Positions 46,011 to 57,987 of a stretch of 64,000 nucleotides of DNA are shown here, piece after piece. The notes beneath the pieces were generated by a model. The model saw only the letters and a list, made by a program, of their open reading frames with translations, ran no database searches and was not told where the DNA came from. The DNA is taken from the NCBI RefSeq assembly GCF_032854445.1, contig NC_088306.1:8245924-8309923 (forward strand), read 5' to 3'. Numbering within the stretch: position 1 is the stretch's first letter; each line of letters starts with the position of its first letter. The position numbers were made by a program, and so were the translations under genes. The stretch is from Liolophura sinensis. Lineage: Eukaryota; Mollusca; Polyplacophora; Chitonida; Chitonidae.

Positions 46011-46370
46011 TTGCGTGAATGAAGTCAATGGATTTAGTCCGAAACAGTACTAGAAAGTACACTTTTAAACATGTGGAATAGTTGTTTCTGTTCTTACCAC
46101 GTCCATAAATAGTTGCCATTTGGCCTGCTGTAAAAGCTGTAAAAGTCCTGTACCAAAGTTTTTGACCATGTCTGCCTTTCGGGTGTAAACAAAAACGCAC
46201 CAAGCGAGGAACACATTGATTGACACAAGTAAAGCTACATGTAAGAAGTAATTATAATCACATGGGGTATAGTCTGTGTCCTTGACATTTATGAAATCCA
46301 CACTATCACGGGATTATTTCATGGTATTAGTTGTTCAGGATGGCGCCAAAAAGAACAAAACATTTCATTC

Positions 46371-46628
46371 GGGCGCCTCCGTGGTTCAGTTGGTTAGCAC
46401 GTTAGCGCAGTGTATTGACCCAGGGTTAGGTCGCTGTGAGTTCAAGTTCAACTCATGTTGGCTTCCTCTCTCGCCGTAAGTGAGAAGGTTTGTCAGTAAC
46501 CTGCGGATGGTCGTGGGTTTCCCACGAGCTCTGTCCGGTTTCCTCCCAACATAATGCTGGTCGTCGTCGAAAAAGTGAAATATTCTTGGCGTAAAACACA
46601 AGTCAAATAAATAAATAAAACAACCAAT
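46371..46628 (+). mobile_element. full-length SINE with target-site duplication
   Basis: Head TGGTTCAGTTGG and GTTCAAGTTC, central domain and AATA tail. ATTTCATTC at 46362-46370 and 46629-46637 is the duplication. Confidence 0.93.
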
Positions 46629-46737
46629 ATTTCATTCAGAGATAACCGATAATAGTTTGCTTTAGAACCTAAAGATGTCTTTCATTTGTGTATATATTTA
46701 TTGGAAGTTACTTGCCTTTTGTCTCTCCAGTCTGGTG
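46629..46737 (+). repeat. spacer shared in inverse orientation with 33276-33375
   Basis: Original target flank of the SINE, duplicated together with it. Similarity stops near CTTGCCTTTTG. Confidence 0.88.
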
Positions 46738-46970
46738 AAAGACCTGGGATAAGTTATATGCCCTTCAACTGAAAGTTTCAAACTTATTGCCCTCGTCAAT
46801 GATGTTACATTTTGGCCGGCGTATGTTTGCATTATCACCATGTTTACAGAGAAAGTTAACCCAGGATTGTGAAGATTATTTTGTAGGATCTGACCCGGGG
46901 CTAATGACTCTAATTAATTAAGTTTTGGTAAACGTGCTGGAATTTGTTAAATGATTCTTCAATATCGACA

Positions 46971-47139
46971 TCCTCTCCGGCCGTACGTGGGAAGGTCTGC
47001 CAGCAACCTGCGGATGGTCGTGGGTTTCCCCCGGGCTCTCCCCGGTTTCCACCCACCATAATGCTGGCCGCCGTCGTATAAGTGAAATATTCTTGAGTAC
47101 GGCGTAAAACACCAATCAAAAAAAAAAAAAAAAAAAAAA
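46971..47139 (+). mobile_element. 5'-truncated SINE with poly-A tail and target-site duplication
   Basis: Starts in the body (TCCTCTCCGGCCGTACGTGG), with an A run of about 22 at the end. TCAATATCGACA at 46959-46970 and 47140-47151. Close to consensus and so probably a recent insertion. Confidence 0.95.
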
Positions 47140-47389
47140 TCAATATCGACACATAGGACAGAAAGCAGAATATTGTCTTCCGCGCCTGCTGGTTTATTTG
47201 GTGTGTACCGTTGTTTTACCCATTAATTTGCTCATTGTGATTTATAGATCTTTGATTCGATAAATTCTTAGTGTTACATTTTTATCGCTGTTTTCCATGA
47301 CCTACTTTTGCAGATCATACCGGAACAAGATGGCCACCAAACATTCAGGAGGACAGCGGTTAGATTTAACTGGGGATTTTCGTTCCCAA

Positions 47390-47740
47390 ACAGCGGCATC
47401 CTTTGATGTTAAAACAAATAACCGTGTGTAAAATTTCTGCATACAATTCTGTCGCAATGAACAACCTTCTTTTCTGCCAGAAACTTGACTAAGCTAGCGC
47501 ACTGGACCGCGGACCTGACTAACCTTGTGTTGTGAAGCAGTGGTTGGACACCATCGAAGCTGAGCCTACACCAACGAAATGCTACTGGACTGGGGCATTA
47601 TTAGCCCTTTTGGTACAAACAGGGAATGAACGTTCCTAAGAGCTTGGACGAAAGCATAGTAAATCTTAACAGCTGAATACAGGACTGATACATTTTGTAA
47701 AAATATTTGCATACAATGTTATACATGTAGTTCATCCCGA
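47390..47740 (+). repeat. B module, copy 4
   Basis: TTCTTTTCTGCCAGAAACTT, GCACTGGACCGCGGACCTGA and TGTTGTGAAGCAGTGGTTGG match the other B copies; the 3' third is missing. Confidence 0.7.
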
Positions 47741-47769
47741 AAGTTCTATTATTTTATAAATATAGCCAA

Positions 47770-48790
47770 GCGATCAGCTAACACTATTTATTTAGCTTTT
47801 GAAATCAAAGTGGTAATCAAAATTCAGCATTTGATGATTCTTTTTTCGTTCCATGTTTTGTAATTTCTAATAGATGAAGTTTTAACCTTTCTCACATCTA
47901 CAAAGCGCACCGTGCATTACTTTATTAAATAATTGATTCTCGTACCCTTCTATCAAATTTAAATTAAGACAAAATACGAGGAATGAATTATCCTACAGCT
48001 GACCTCGACTTGCTTTTCTTGTAATAATTTTCACCGGATCTATTCTATCTACTGGCTGCAGAGCGAATCCTGGGTTTTGTGTGGGCGATGTTAGCTCAAA
48101 TATTCCTAGCTTAAATATTAGCTTCTTGAAGTTTCTTGCAGTATCCGCGAGTGTGTGACTATTTTTTCTGTGTTTTTTTCCTAAAAGCAGTACACCTTTT
48201 GATTTTGCGGCTAAATTAAATATCCATTGTTTGCTCCTTCCAAAAGCATGTCCGTTACGCCAGGTGAGGTGGGTATATTTCCAGGATACGTTAATTATCT
48301 CCCATATTTTCTGGACCCGCCCCTCTCACTGACGCTGTTGCACGAGGCTTTTTGAAATGAAAGCTGTATCAGTATCGGTTTCACTCCCACCATTCAGTTC
48401 TACACGCTAGTGGCACGTTGGCCGTTACAATAACCATCACCTTATATTATCACGACACTGGCTTGCAGCAGATGATAATGACAATCGACTTTTCCAACAA
48501 TAACCTGCTGCGTTAAAAAAATACCTGAAATTTTCCGATAATGTGATGGTGAGGTTTTTGCTTCACCCGTCGTCGCTGGTGCAAACTTTATTAAGCTAGA
48601 ATGATTTATAATTCAGAATTATCCTATACATTTCCTAGCTAGTGGTTTGTTTTCTTTCCAATATTGCGACACAAATGAGAGTCACCGTATCATTCATTAC
48701 AGAATAGATACTGCTTTGATTGACACTTTATTCTTTCTCGCGTGGCCTACTGTTTCTTTCCTCAAAAGTTCCACAATAGCCCAGCAACTA
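47770..48790 (-). repeat. A module, copy 12
   Basis: GCGATCAGCTAACACTATTT to AATAACCATCACCTTATATT and CAACAATAACCTGCTGC. Last A in the window. Confidence 0.75.
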
Positions 48791-49620
48791 GCTTACATAA
48801 GCTGCATTTTCCAACAAACTTGTTCAGACATTACGAAGTGTCCATTAAGTTTGTGAAAATTGTCTTACACAAAGCATTGCCTTTCGCAGTTGTCGACAAA
48901 TCTCAGTTTTGCTTCCATGTCACTTTGTGACAAATGATCAGGGCAAACTTTTGTCCAACACAAACCTGTGTCAGTTTGTAACACAACATAACACTATCAG
49001 CCCAGGACAAAACCTTGAAATTTTGTGACATCTCTTCGTTACAAAGCATAATCGTCTTGTAAGAACCTGGAGAACATAAAGCGGTTAAGCTCATCCATCA
49101 GCATGTTTGCACATCAATACAATGTCTTAATTAACCGGGACAAAACGTCGCCATTTTGTGCTTAATATACAGTCCAAAGTGCCCTCATCTCATGTTGCCA
49201 TATTGTAACAGTTTCCCATAACAAAGCCTTGCTACATTGTTAGAGCTGTTCAGTTCAAAGCGCTCTCATCTTGTGAGTCCGAAGCGCTGCCGTCTCATGA
49301 CTGCACTTCAGCACAAAGCGTTGGCATCTTGTAACACCCATGCAGTACAAATTTTTGCCAACAAATTGTCGCCAAGCCGTGCAATGGCATTTGTCAAGTG
49401 CAAAGTGTTGCTATCAAAGTGTTATTAATTCGTGCTATGCGTTCAACACAAAACTTTAACACATTAAACTTTAACCCAGTACAAAGCATTTCCATCTAAT
49501 TACATCTGTCAAATATAAAGTGTTTCCATTAAAGAGTTGCTATCTTGTATTTCGTGCCAAGCATTGAGCACAAAGTCAGGGATCTAAAATACAAAGCTTT
49601 GTCATCCCGTAAACAGTCTG
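48791..49620 (+). repeat. second minisatellite type, long degenerate array
   Basis: Recurrent CACAAAGCGTTGGCATCTTG-like units about 34 bases apart across 0.8 kb (48872, 49035, 49208, 49251, 49312, 49478). Much decayed. Confidence 0.6.
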
Positions 49621-49639
49621 GCACAAGACATGGGATTTA

Positions 49640-49740
49640 CATTGACTGATTTATTTAATAGTGTTTTATGCCATTCTCAAGAAGAAATGAAGGAAACCCA
49701 CGACCATCCAAACGCCCATTTCTGGCAGACCTCTCCTGTG
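49640..49740 (-). mobile_element. SINE fragment, minus orientation
   Basis: ATAGTGTTTTATGCCATTCT, GGAAACCCACGACCATCC and GGCAGACCTCTCC, with the central domain deleted. Confidence 0.7.
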
Positions 49741-51820
49741 CCAGTCCAGTTACATTCTGCAAAGATTATTTTGCAGAGGGAAATAATGGATTTGATATTC
49801 AGCTTTGTAAAGAAATTTCACCTTTTTAACATCTCAACACGCCCAATTAAAATTACATTCAGGCGCCTTTCAAAAGGAAGCAAGCTATCTCTGAACTATA
49901 TCTTTCGGAATTTTCTCTTTTACATCCAAAAACGTTCAAAATAATCACAATATTGATGATGTCTCTCGTTTTCCGCAGTAACATTTCTATTCAAAGAAAA
50001 TAGAGTTTTTTTTCACAAATTAAGTTTACAACGTCACACTGACACTGTCTCTTTCATCGAGGCGTTCGGATTCCTGCCTTAAGCTAGGCATACACAACAG
50101 CATAAAGGGTGGATTAAACAACTGGTTTTTATTTTGCAATATACAATTTAGTATGTGTCCATATACATAGAACTATAGAAACGCTTCTGTCTTTCCTAAG
50201 GCTCCAAGATCAATGTCGAGATGAAGTAGACTTCAGTTGTCTCGTCAAAGCTGAAGCTGTCAAAACAACTCCACGCGGATAAAAGCCTGAATGAGGGGGC
50301 GATAATCGGGTTCCACGTTCCCAATAAGTTCTTTCATTACGTCATATCTACAAGTTGCCGTTCTCTGATGTAAAATATGCCGAAAATATAGAGTCATTAA
50401 AAGGTACAAAATGTCTATAATAGTTTTTCTATTATTATTTTTGGCTTGTTTTTTTTTTCATTCTTGGCATATCCTACTTTATTACCCTTCAAACCAGAAC
50501 CCTTTTATTAGAATAGCTTATAATTTCATGTTTCCTTTAAACTGTTTCTGGAAATAAGATTACTTCCTTTTCCCAATTTCTTTCTCTCACTCATTTAAAA
50601 ATTTAGATTAGAAAGTACAGATCACAAAAATTTATTTATATATATTTGACTCCATTTAACACGGGGAAAAAAAATCTCAACAAATCAGTAAAGGTATCTT
50701 CAGATACAGTTTCTAATGGTCTACTCTACTGATTCTTACATCAGTTCATCAGTTTCGTTCCCTTTAAAGTTCACTGTATTGTTTTCAAACAACGCAAGGC
50801 TTTGGGAAGAATTTTTTTTGGCAGCACTGGCAACAGTTTGGTTTTAGTACATTCTTCACAGCTGTAGGGCATACTGGCTCAGTCAGTCAACCTCAAATCG
50901 ACTTTGTGTGTCTTTTTACAAGACAGCCTAAATGTACTCATAAACAGCGCAGTCAATTGTGCTCTAGTGAGAAATAGCAAATTAAAACGTGAGTTTTGCC
51001 ATGGTTTAATTTGATTACTGATGTAAGGAATGCCGCTTTCCATCTCATTTCCGTTCAAAGCTCGGCCTACAGAAATCCGCGAGCTGTTTACACGAAACTA
51101 AAGATTATTCCTTTTAGAACCAGCCCTTTGTTACCTAAGTTAATCTGGCTTTGTTACATTTTAGCAAGTTGTGTAAGTATGTATTTGGTATAAAACCATG
51201 TGGAAAGTTTTTAATGTGTATTCCTTTAACAGTAGATAATAGATGTACGCACAAAACGGTTTATTTCATCTGTAGTCAGCAACTGAAGGCATCCTCAGGG
51301 AAGTGAAAAGATTATAATCCAATCTCTTTCAAAGTAATGTTTTAGAAGGATGCCAGCGCCAAATCTTCCTAACTAATGGTATTATATTTTGGGGAAAGCC
51401 AAATTTTCTTCCGGCTAGAGCTTAATTTTGGCCTTTTTAGACTTGAAAACAACATTGTATTTCATAACATAATCCCGGCGTTGTAAAGTTTACCTCGCTG
51501 GGAGAAATGTACTTTTGAAAAAGTTTGATATTTTAAAATGCCTTTGGAGAAAAGCAGGTTGACATTTCGAGACAAAATGGTGCGCAGCTTGTGATTAGGA
51601 TATGGTTGAGAGAGTACACTTGTCGAGAGGGCAATGGTAAAAGTCCGACTACAAGGCTTTGTGCCACCAAAATCAGTGCTAGAAAAGTGCTTTCACTATT
51701 TCGACAAAATGACCAATTCAAGACCCATACGTCTGAAGAATTGTTGTCAACCACAGCCATTGATGTCGAATACTGGAGGCCTGTTCACACAGCTTCTTCG
51801 GGGGCTTCCATTAATTTACT
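49741..51820. other. about 2 kb with no recognised feature
   Basis: AT-rich, no module of the arrays, no shared frames. The longest frames are under 105 codons and single-copy. Confidence 0.5.
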
Positions 51821-52085
51821 TATTTGATTGGTATACTCAAAAAATCTTTTACTTATACATGGAATGCATCATGTTCATTATGCACGGTGTAAGGAAAACG
51901 GCCAGAACCTGTAGAAAACGTAAGACCATCCATAGTTTGGAAGCAGACCTTCCCAAGGGCGATCCTAGTGTTATTATATACAAATGGTGTGGCAGTATGA
52001 GCTGACCGAACTCTCAACGACTACGTTGACTCCTGATATATTGCGCAGTGTTAGAACGCTAATCACTCGGCCTACGGGACACCGT
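51821..52085 (-). mobile_element. old SINE, minus orientation
   Basis: TTATTTGATTGGTATACTCA, ACTTATACATGGAATGCATC (a diverged central domain), GAAGCAGACCTTCCCAAGGG and a head relic ending CCTACGGGACACC. Confidence 0.6.
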
Positions 52086-52850
52086 AGTCAGAAGGTTTGC
52101 CGGAACATATACCAGGTAAAGGCTAGTTTATGGGCGACCATCAGAGCACATTGAAAGCACAAGCCAGGCATCTGCATATTCTGAATGAATCAGGTGTCAT
52201 TGTTTGGTGTTTTAACGGCATTGGTATTCATCTAATGCCGAATAAATCATTCTACTGTAAGGAGACGACAGTAAAATGGCCAATATGACAAGATGTAACA
52301 CAGTATATCCTCGTCCAGTCTCTTCCTTTCAATAATGCAAGAGTTACCGTAACATCGTATATTACGGCTTAAATGATTAAACTTTATTTTTTTCAGGTTT
52401 GTGAAATTAAGATTTCATGTGATCCCAGCTCATGGTGATAATATACAATACAATTTTTGATACAATCCAGAAAGTTTAAGAAAAAAACAATAGAGGTGCA
52501 TAAAAAGTATACAGCTTGGGGAGTGGGGTGGAGGGGGTGGGGTTAATAAACAGTAACCTACGTTAGGTGGTCAAATAAACCTTTTTCGCTTACAGTCGTG
52601 TTACAGAGTTCCGGATAATTCATATGGCATATACGATTATTTAAACGAAACAAACAAATAAATAAACAAATAGGCGGCTATTATATGTGTGAGTGGGTGA
52701 AATTCACAATTCATTGATGCATGAACAGCATAAATTGGAAACAATAATATTTGTAGTATCAATCTAGATGTTCAAACAGAAAAAGTGTCGATGCCAACAT
52801 TTATTCCATTAGATCCACTGATTAACCAGTACACAGGAAAAAAGGAAAAA
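52086..52850. other. no recognised feature
   Basis: No ORF or repeat match seen; a short G-rich stretch lies at 52520-52545. Confidence 0.5.
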
Positions 52851-52962
52851 CTTAAAATGCCTCGTTGGCAATCATCAATATTTTGAGCTTTATTTGATGA
52901 TCATCATAACCCTGATGATCATCAAATTATTACATTTTTACTTGCCAACGATGCATTTTAAG
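52851..52962. mobile_element. small foldback element
   Basis: Left arm 52851-52906 and right arm 52913-52962 pair across nearly their whole length around a 6-base loop. Ends CTTAAAATGC and GCATTTTAAG are exact complements. No flanking duplication is clear, so it is MITE-like only by structure. Confidence 0.75.
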
Positions 52963-53339
52963 TCCATTTTTGGGGTAAACTGCATATTTTTGTAACAATG
53001 AAATTTTCTTATTTAATATATGTGTTTTTTTTTTACTTATTTACTTTTTTTCTATATTATTTTGTGTTCTGGTTTAACATCAAGCTTAGGGCATTTTCAC
53101 TTTTCACCCGGCGGACGGTTAGCTTCATGGATGGAGGAAGTCGCAGTGACCAGGGAAAGCCACATAGCTAGAAAACGTAGTTCCCTAACAAGGTCATGTT
53201 ATTTCTAGTCAGTGTACCCAATGTACATCAAGCATCTACATTGATCACTTTATTTTATTAGGATGAAGACTTTGACAAAGTCATTTTTCCTAGAGTTATA
53301 ATTTTAAAATCCTGATGAGTAAAACTAAGTGTGTGATTT
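52963..53339. other. no recognised feature
   Basis: T-rich stretch at 53020-53060, then a possible SINE relic at 53085-53165 (CGGACGGTTAGCTTCATGGA), too weak to call. Confidence 0.35.
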
Positions 53340-53830
53340 GTGTGTTTTAGGAAGTACGAATACAATAGTATAATCCTACGGCTTGGTGCTCAAATTATGA
53401 CCAAAAGTAAGTCAATCATATTACTGGTCAGTACCGTGTACCGTATCTTAAATAGTGGCCAGAGGCGATCATTTGCTGAGCCTTTTCTTGTTATTCTTAA
53501 TCCACTCGCGTTTGATCTTAAACAAACATACTGCTGGTGTCAGTTCTATTACATTATACCTTTCTCTAGCGCTCCTTTCTCTAACTATCAGGCTTCCCCG
53601 TGCACCGCTCCGCCCCGACGTGTCTGCTTGGACCATCGCCATGCGCAACGAACAAAAACTTGCGGCGCGCCGAGGTCAGACAAAACGTTGTTGGAACAAT
53701 GAATAAATTTTGACAGTAAACTCGCTTCGCTGCAGGACACTGTTGAGCAAGTCGAGCGTGCCCTCCATGGTATAACCGACAAATGCCAAAAAGCCTTTGA
53801 TCTGAAAAAGAAATCAGATCCTTATTGATC
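53340..53830 (+). other. possible decayed coding segment with a helical end
   Basis: A 120-codon frame stops at 53702, but the same frame is open again to 53828 and reads NFDSKLASLQDTVEQVERAL then a lysine-rich end, a likely coiled coil. GC content is visibly higher at 53590-53770 than around it. Could be a relic of a retroelement ORF1 or a host exon; no family is recognised. Confidence 0.25.
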
Positions 53831-54814
53831 CACGCTGGGATATTCCCCCATATCCACGCAACATTGTTAGGCCTATATCCTCTGCGAATCAGTACCTTTA
53901 CTGGTACAAGACCATATATTCCCCTTAGCTGTAGGCGCCTTATATCTTAGCACTGGATATATTTTCACTGGCAGGTTTAATAAAGTGCCTGTCTTATATT
54001 ATCGTATATAAATAGACGCTAATGCGCAAACTAAACCTTGCAAGTTATATCCGATCAGCTAGGTTTCACCTTTCAGTGTACAGTGCAAGTGCATGCAAAT
54101 TCAAATTTTTCCTTTTAAATATAATTGGTAAAGGAAAAATGATTACTTTCCCTTGAAAAAAAATCTTCGTTTGTAGAAGCATTGCTAAGCCATTCAGCAT
54201 AAAGTATATGTCAAACGTAGGAACATATGATCGAACTGAAGATGCCAATGTATACTTTCTTTTGAGTGCGAGCCTATCGAGTTACTGGGTAACCAATCCT
54301 GCTTGTGACGGGGTTCAAACTAAACCAATGAAAGTGCGAAGATAATCATCAAATACTCAAGATAGGTGTTTAATTTCTTTCATATTGCTCGTGTGAAGGT
54401 AATATTACTATGTGTTGCTAAATATTCTCTGAAAATTGATATGTCCTGTCAGTGCCATTGCTGACTATGTGAATTAAAAATATCACATGTCCAAACTCCA
54501 TATTCCTGAATTAGATCTACCAATATTGTAGCTGGTAGTATTGATATTCTGGATACGTTACGCCCATGTATACATTTTTTAGGAACCCGACTGATTGTTT
54601 TCTCATTGTTGTCAGCACACGCAGTTTTGTTGACCGTTCAATGCACTATCTGTTATCTAATCAATATCGCCAACAAGAATATTGTGTAGTGAAACATCCA
54701 AGTCTAGTTTTTTTGCAGATCATACACTATAGGAATCATATTTTCTTTATCTCCCTTGTTAAAGTCCTACCTCTACGGCTGCTACTGAGTATATAGCAAT
54801 ATAATTAGACTTAC
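53831..54814. other. no recognised feature
   Basis: AT-rich; short single-copy frames only. Confidence 0.5.
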
Positions 54815-55100
54815 AGCAGTAATACTAGAGTAATACTAGAGAAGAGACGACATTGTAATAGCTTGCAAATGCTCACACATAACCGGTGAAATGTCAATTT
54901 ACCTTAGTCAGAATTTTATTTATATTGTTCATATAAATGCATAAAAAGTAGCAAATTACACGCCCCCTAGCACCACGGTATACACAGAATTAGGTAAAAG
55001 AAATGCAGTTATGTTAATTGCAATTATAACACGTTACTGGTCTAGAATTACTCGAAATGCTGTGTTGTCATCACATTTAATAAACAATCACAATACTCAC
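54815..55100 (+). repeat. F repeat, copy 4
   Basis: TAGCTTGCAAATGCTCACAC, CCCCTAGCACCACGGTATAC, ACGTTACTGGTCTAGAATTA and the same end as copy 2. The most complete F copy. Confidence 0.75.
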
Positions 55101-55744
55101 TACTTAGTTTTCGTGCACAAGCTTAGCAGTTGATGCAGCTGACAAGGAAATGCCCGAGATTTCGCAGAAGACAACTTAACTTGTTAACACCGAGAACAAA
55201 ATTGTTACGTGTAAAAAAAAACACAGAACAAAATAGTTCTTTTTAATGTTTTACTAGTCAAAGGATGTTTGTGTCGTTCTCGTCACAGCTGGTAGGTGTT
55301 TGACCAATATGACCGCGGGTTCAATCCTAGCTGTCGCTTTTCCGCTGTGTCTGAAAAACAGAAGACTTGCCAAAGGTCGAATCCACATATCTGACTTAAA
55401 TCAAAAAATCAATAAAATTTGACGGATTATATTGAGACTTTATAAGTGTTCGACTTCCTTAAAAATGTTATCTTTAAGGGATACAGAACCGACGATGATT
55501 GGCTGACAGTTAAGACAGGCTTTACTTGGTTAAATCTTGCGGCTTTGGTCATCCTTGAATAAAGGTACCATACCTTAAATTCAGCTTAGGCAAGGCATAG
55601 TGTGGACTTGTTTATCTCCCACGCCAACGAATGGATTGCATATCTCTTTAAGGCAAAGATGTTGAAATTTCAAGTTCCCGTGTCGAATGATTAACATTGT
55701 TACGAGAGTTTTATTTAGCTTTGTGTCATAATTTAGGTTTGATT
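55101..55744. other. mostly unassigned
   Basis: A tRNA-like B box with context (GCGGGTTCAATCCTAGCTGT, 55315) may be a SINE head relic. Otherwise nothing seen. Confidence 0.4.
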
Positions 55745-56085
55745 AAGTTAAAATTGGCTTCTCGAAGAGTGGTTTTTGAGAAGTTTTACAACTGTCCACT
55801 TATATGGTTTGGTATTAAAGGAAAAATACGTATCGATTCAGGGCCGAGTTCAGTCACGCCACTTACTTTGTAGACTACCAGGCCGTTTCTGGCTTCGTTT
55901 TCGTAAAAGGGCGACTGAAATTCCGGAGTTTAAATTCCGGACCTGTCGGTACCAGACTGGTCCAGTCGGGGGAAAATGAGAGAGGGCTATAACGACGCTA
56001 TCCTGGGGGCTTTACCACACATCTTCCGTCCATTACACTGTCAGTCCGCGGTGATTGTAAAACACATATTAACCCTAGGCTGATG
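55745..56085 (+). repeat. G repeat, copy 1
   Basis: GATTCAGGGCCGAGTTCAGT, GACTGGTCCAGTCGGGGGAA, CCTGGGGGCTTTACCACACA and AAACACATATTAACCCTA match 63445-63722 in order. Confidence 0.85.
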
Positions 56086-57179
56086 GGATGGTCTTGACAT
56101 AACACACGAGCTTACAGTCTATTTTATCGGTGATATGTGCTAGGTCGATAATCACATATACAGCCTGGTGAAGGAATACAATATATATATATATATATGG
56201 AAGCATCGGATTTTGTTGACTGGTGTTTTCAAGTTTTGTAACCATTTTTAAACCTGTTCTGCATTTGTTATTGGATTTCCAAATTGACCTGTACATTAGG
56301 TTGTAAAGGTGCAATATGAAAGATTACATTAGAGAGAAAAAACACGGTTTATTGTCAGTTTCCCACAGTATTACACTAACTGTCCACGTAAATTTTTTAA
56401 ACGTAGAATTAACAGCTTTGACACCCCTGACAACATGGCTTCAGTTGAGTAAAGTAAAAAAAATACAGTGGTGTTGATTCCAGTTTTCAACTTTCATCCA
56501 GTGTTTTTTTTTTACAAAAAAATGAAAGACATTTGAAAACATTCACCTTTTAAAAACCGACTTTACCTACACACGGCAAGAACTAAAACTGTGAACATAT
56601 TTGAATATAGATCGAAACTTTCCATGTAGTTTTTCCTTCTGCTGACATTAAGTAAGCTTTCTTGTAAAACACTGACAACGTCACGCGTGGAATTTATGTC
56701 CTACCAACATTTCGGCGACACAGGTGTGCTCATGTGTGTAGGTGTGTGTGTGTGTGTGTGCTTTTTGGGGGGGGGGAGCACACAACACATTTGCCGTTAC
56801 CTTCAATGAGTGGTGCCAGCTATCCTGGGTGGTCCGTGGTGTCCAGAACTGCTGACATGGTGTTGATCGATAAAACAATCAAACTATGTTTCTCGCATGA
56901 TAATTCATCTATTGAATAATCGAAATATCGAATTTTATATACAGGTAATCAGCTTATTGATTGAGCTCCGCGTGATGAACTTATTTTGTGTAAAAGTATA
57001 CGTTTGTGGTTTATTTCTTCTTGCTATACATAATCTGTGTGTCTGGAAGAACAGAAGAGCAAAGCAACTGCACGATCAGTATGTCGTGCAAAGATGAGTG
57101 GCAGTATTGTCAGATTGTACTGATGGAACCCGTCAATGATGGGGCTAAGCAAGGCTAGCTAACAGCCGCTAAAGCGATT
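56086..57179. other. unassigned, with short microsatellites
   Basis: (AT)n at 56180-56200, (GT)n at 56743-56761 and a G run at 56766-56777. No gene seen. Confidence 0.6.
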
Positions 57180-57596
57180 CTAAATTACCGGAAAATCGAG
57201 GGAATTCACCCGTACATGGAGATAAGTTAATTTGGTCTTCAAAGCCGAGAGACCTTCATACAACAGAACTTTGCCTGGTTTCCGGAGGTCTGGTATAAGG
57301 CAGTCGACAATCGGCCCATGATCTGTGACCAGGCTCCTGAGGGATCGATAAAGTAGGAAACCTTCCCTCATGGTAATCACCGTAGAACGCATAGCGCAAG
57401 TGATCATGAAACCAAAAAGTATAGGTGGAACAGACTGATGTAAACCTGTTAGAAAACCACCATTGTGAATTGAGAAAACAAAGTTTACGTGACACCTCAT
57501 GTGGGTGTATATGACGGGCTTCCCAGCAAACGTAAGCCTAAGCCAAAAGTGAAAAGCGTTGCCGATGCGCAAGTAAAGTATTACTATTATATGCAA
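57180..57596 (-). other. single-copy 138-codon open frame, unknown
   Basis: The second-longest frame outside the reverse transcriptase. Contains GPIVDCLIPDLRKPGKVLLY near its C-terminus. A second minus frame (57256-57495) overlaps it and is also open, which weakens both. No splice sites or relatives were identified. Confidence 0.2.
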
Positions 57597-57854
57597 CTAT
57601 ACATTTTATTATAGTTATATTTCACAAAAGGAACCGTTGTGTATTACACACAAAAAGGGGTAATAGGAATCTCTGTGAACCGTGGAAGAAAGTAATTCAT
57701 CCCTTTTGAACCCTTAGTGCGAAAAAGACGGTTAGATTTACATGCAGTCATTGCTTTTACCTGAGTATGACCAAATAAAATTAAATTAAGGCAACTTTTT
57801 AAGATAATAAAATTCCCCATATACCGGAAATAAACTGGTGGAAACCCGTTAGAA
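57597..57854. other. no recognised feature
   Basis: AT-rich; nothing seen. Confidence 0.5.
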
Positions 57855-57987
57855 ACCGGGGGAAATCCCTAACCAACCTCATGTTGTTGGCATGGTTGGA
57901 CTTGAACTTTTGGCGACCGGGATAGTGAGAGGATTCTGGGTCTATGCGTCGGGCTGGCGTGCTGACCACATCGGCCACGGAGGCCCC
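57855..57987 (-). mobile_element. SINE head fragment, minus orientation
   Basis: GGGGGAAATCCCTAACCAAC, then TTGGACTTGAACTTTTGGCG and GGCCACGGAGGCCCC, the complement of the tRNA head. Confidence 0.8.
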
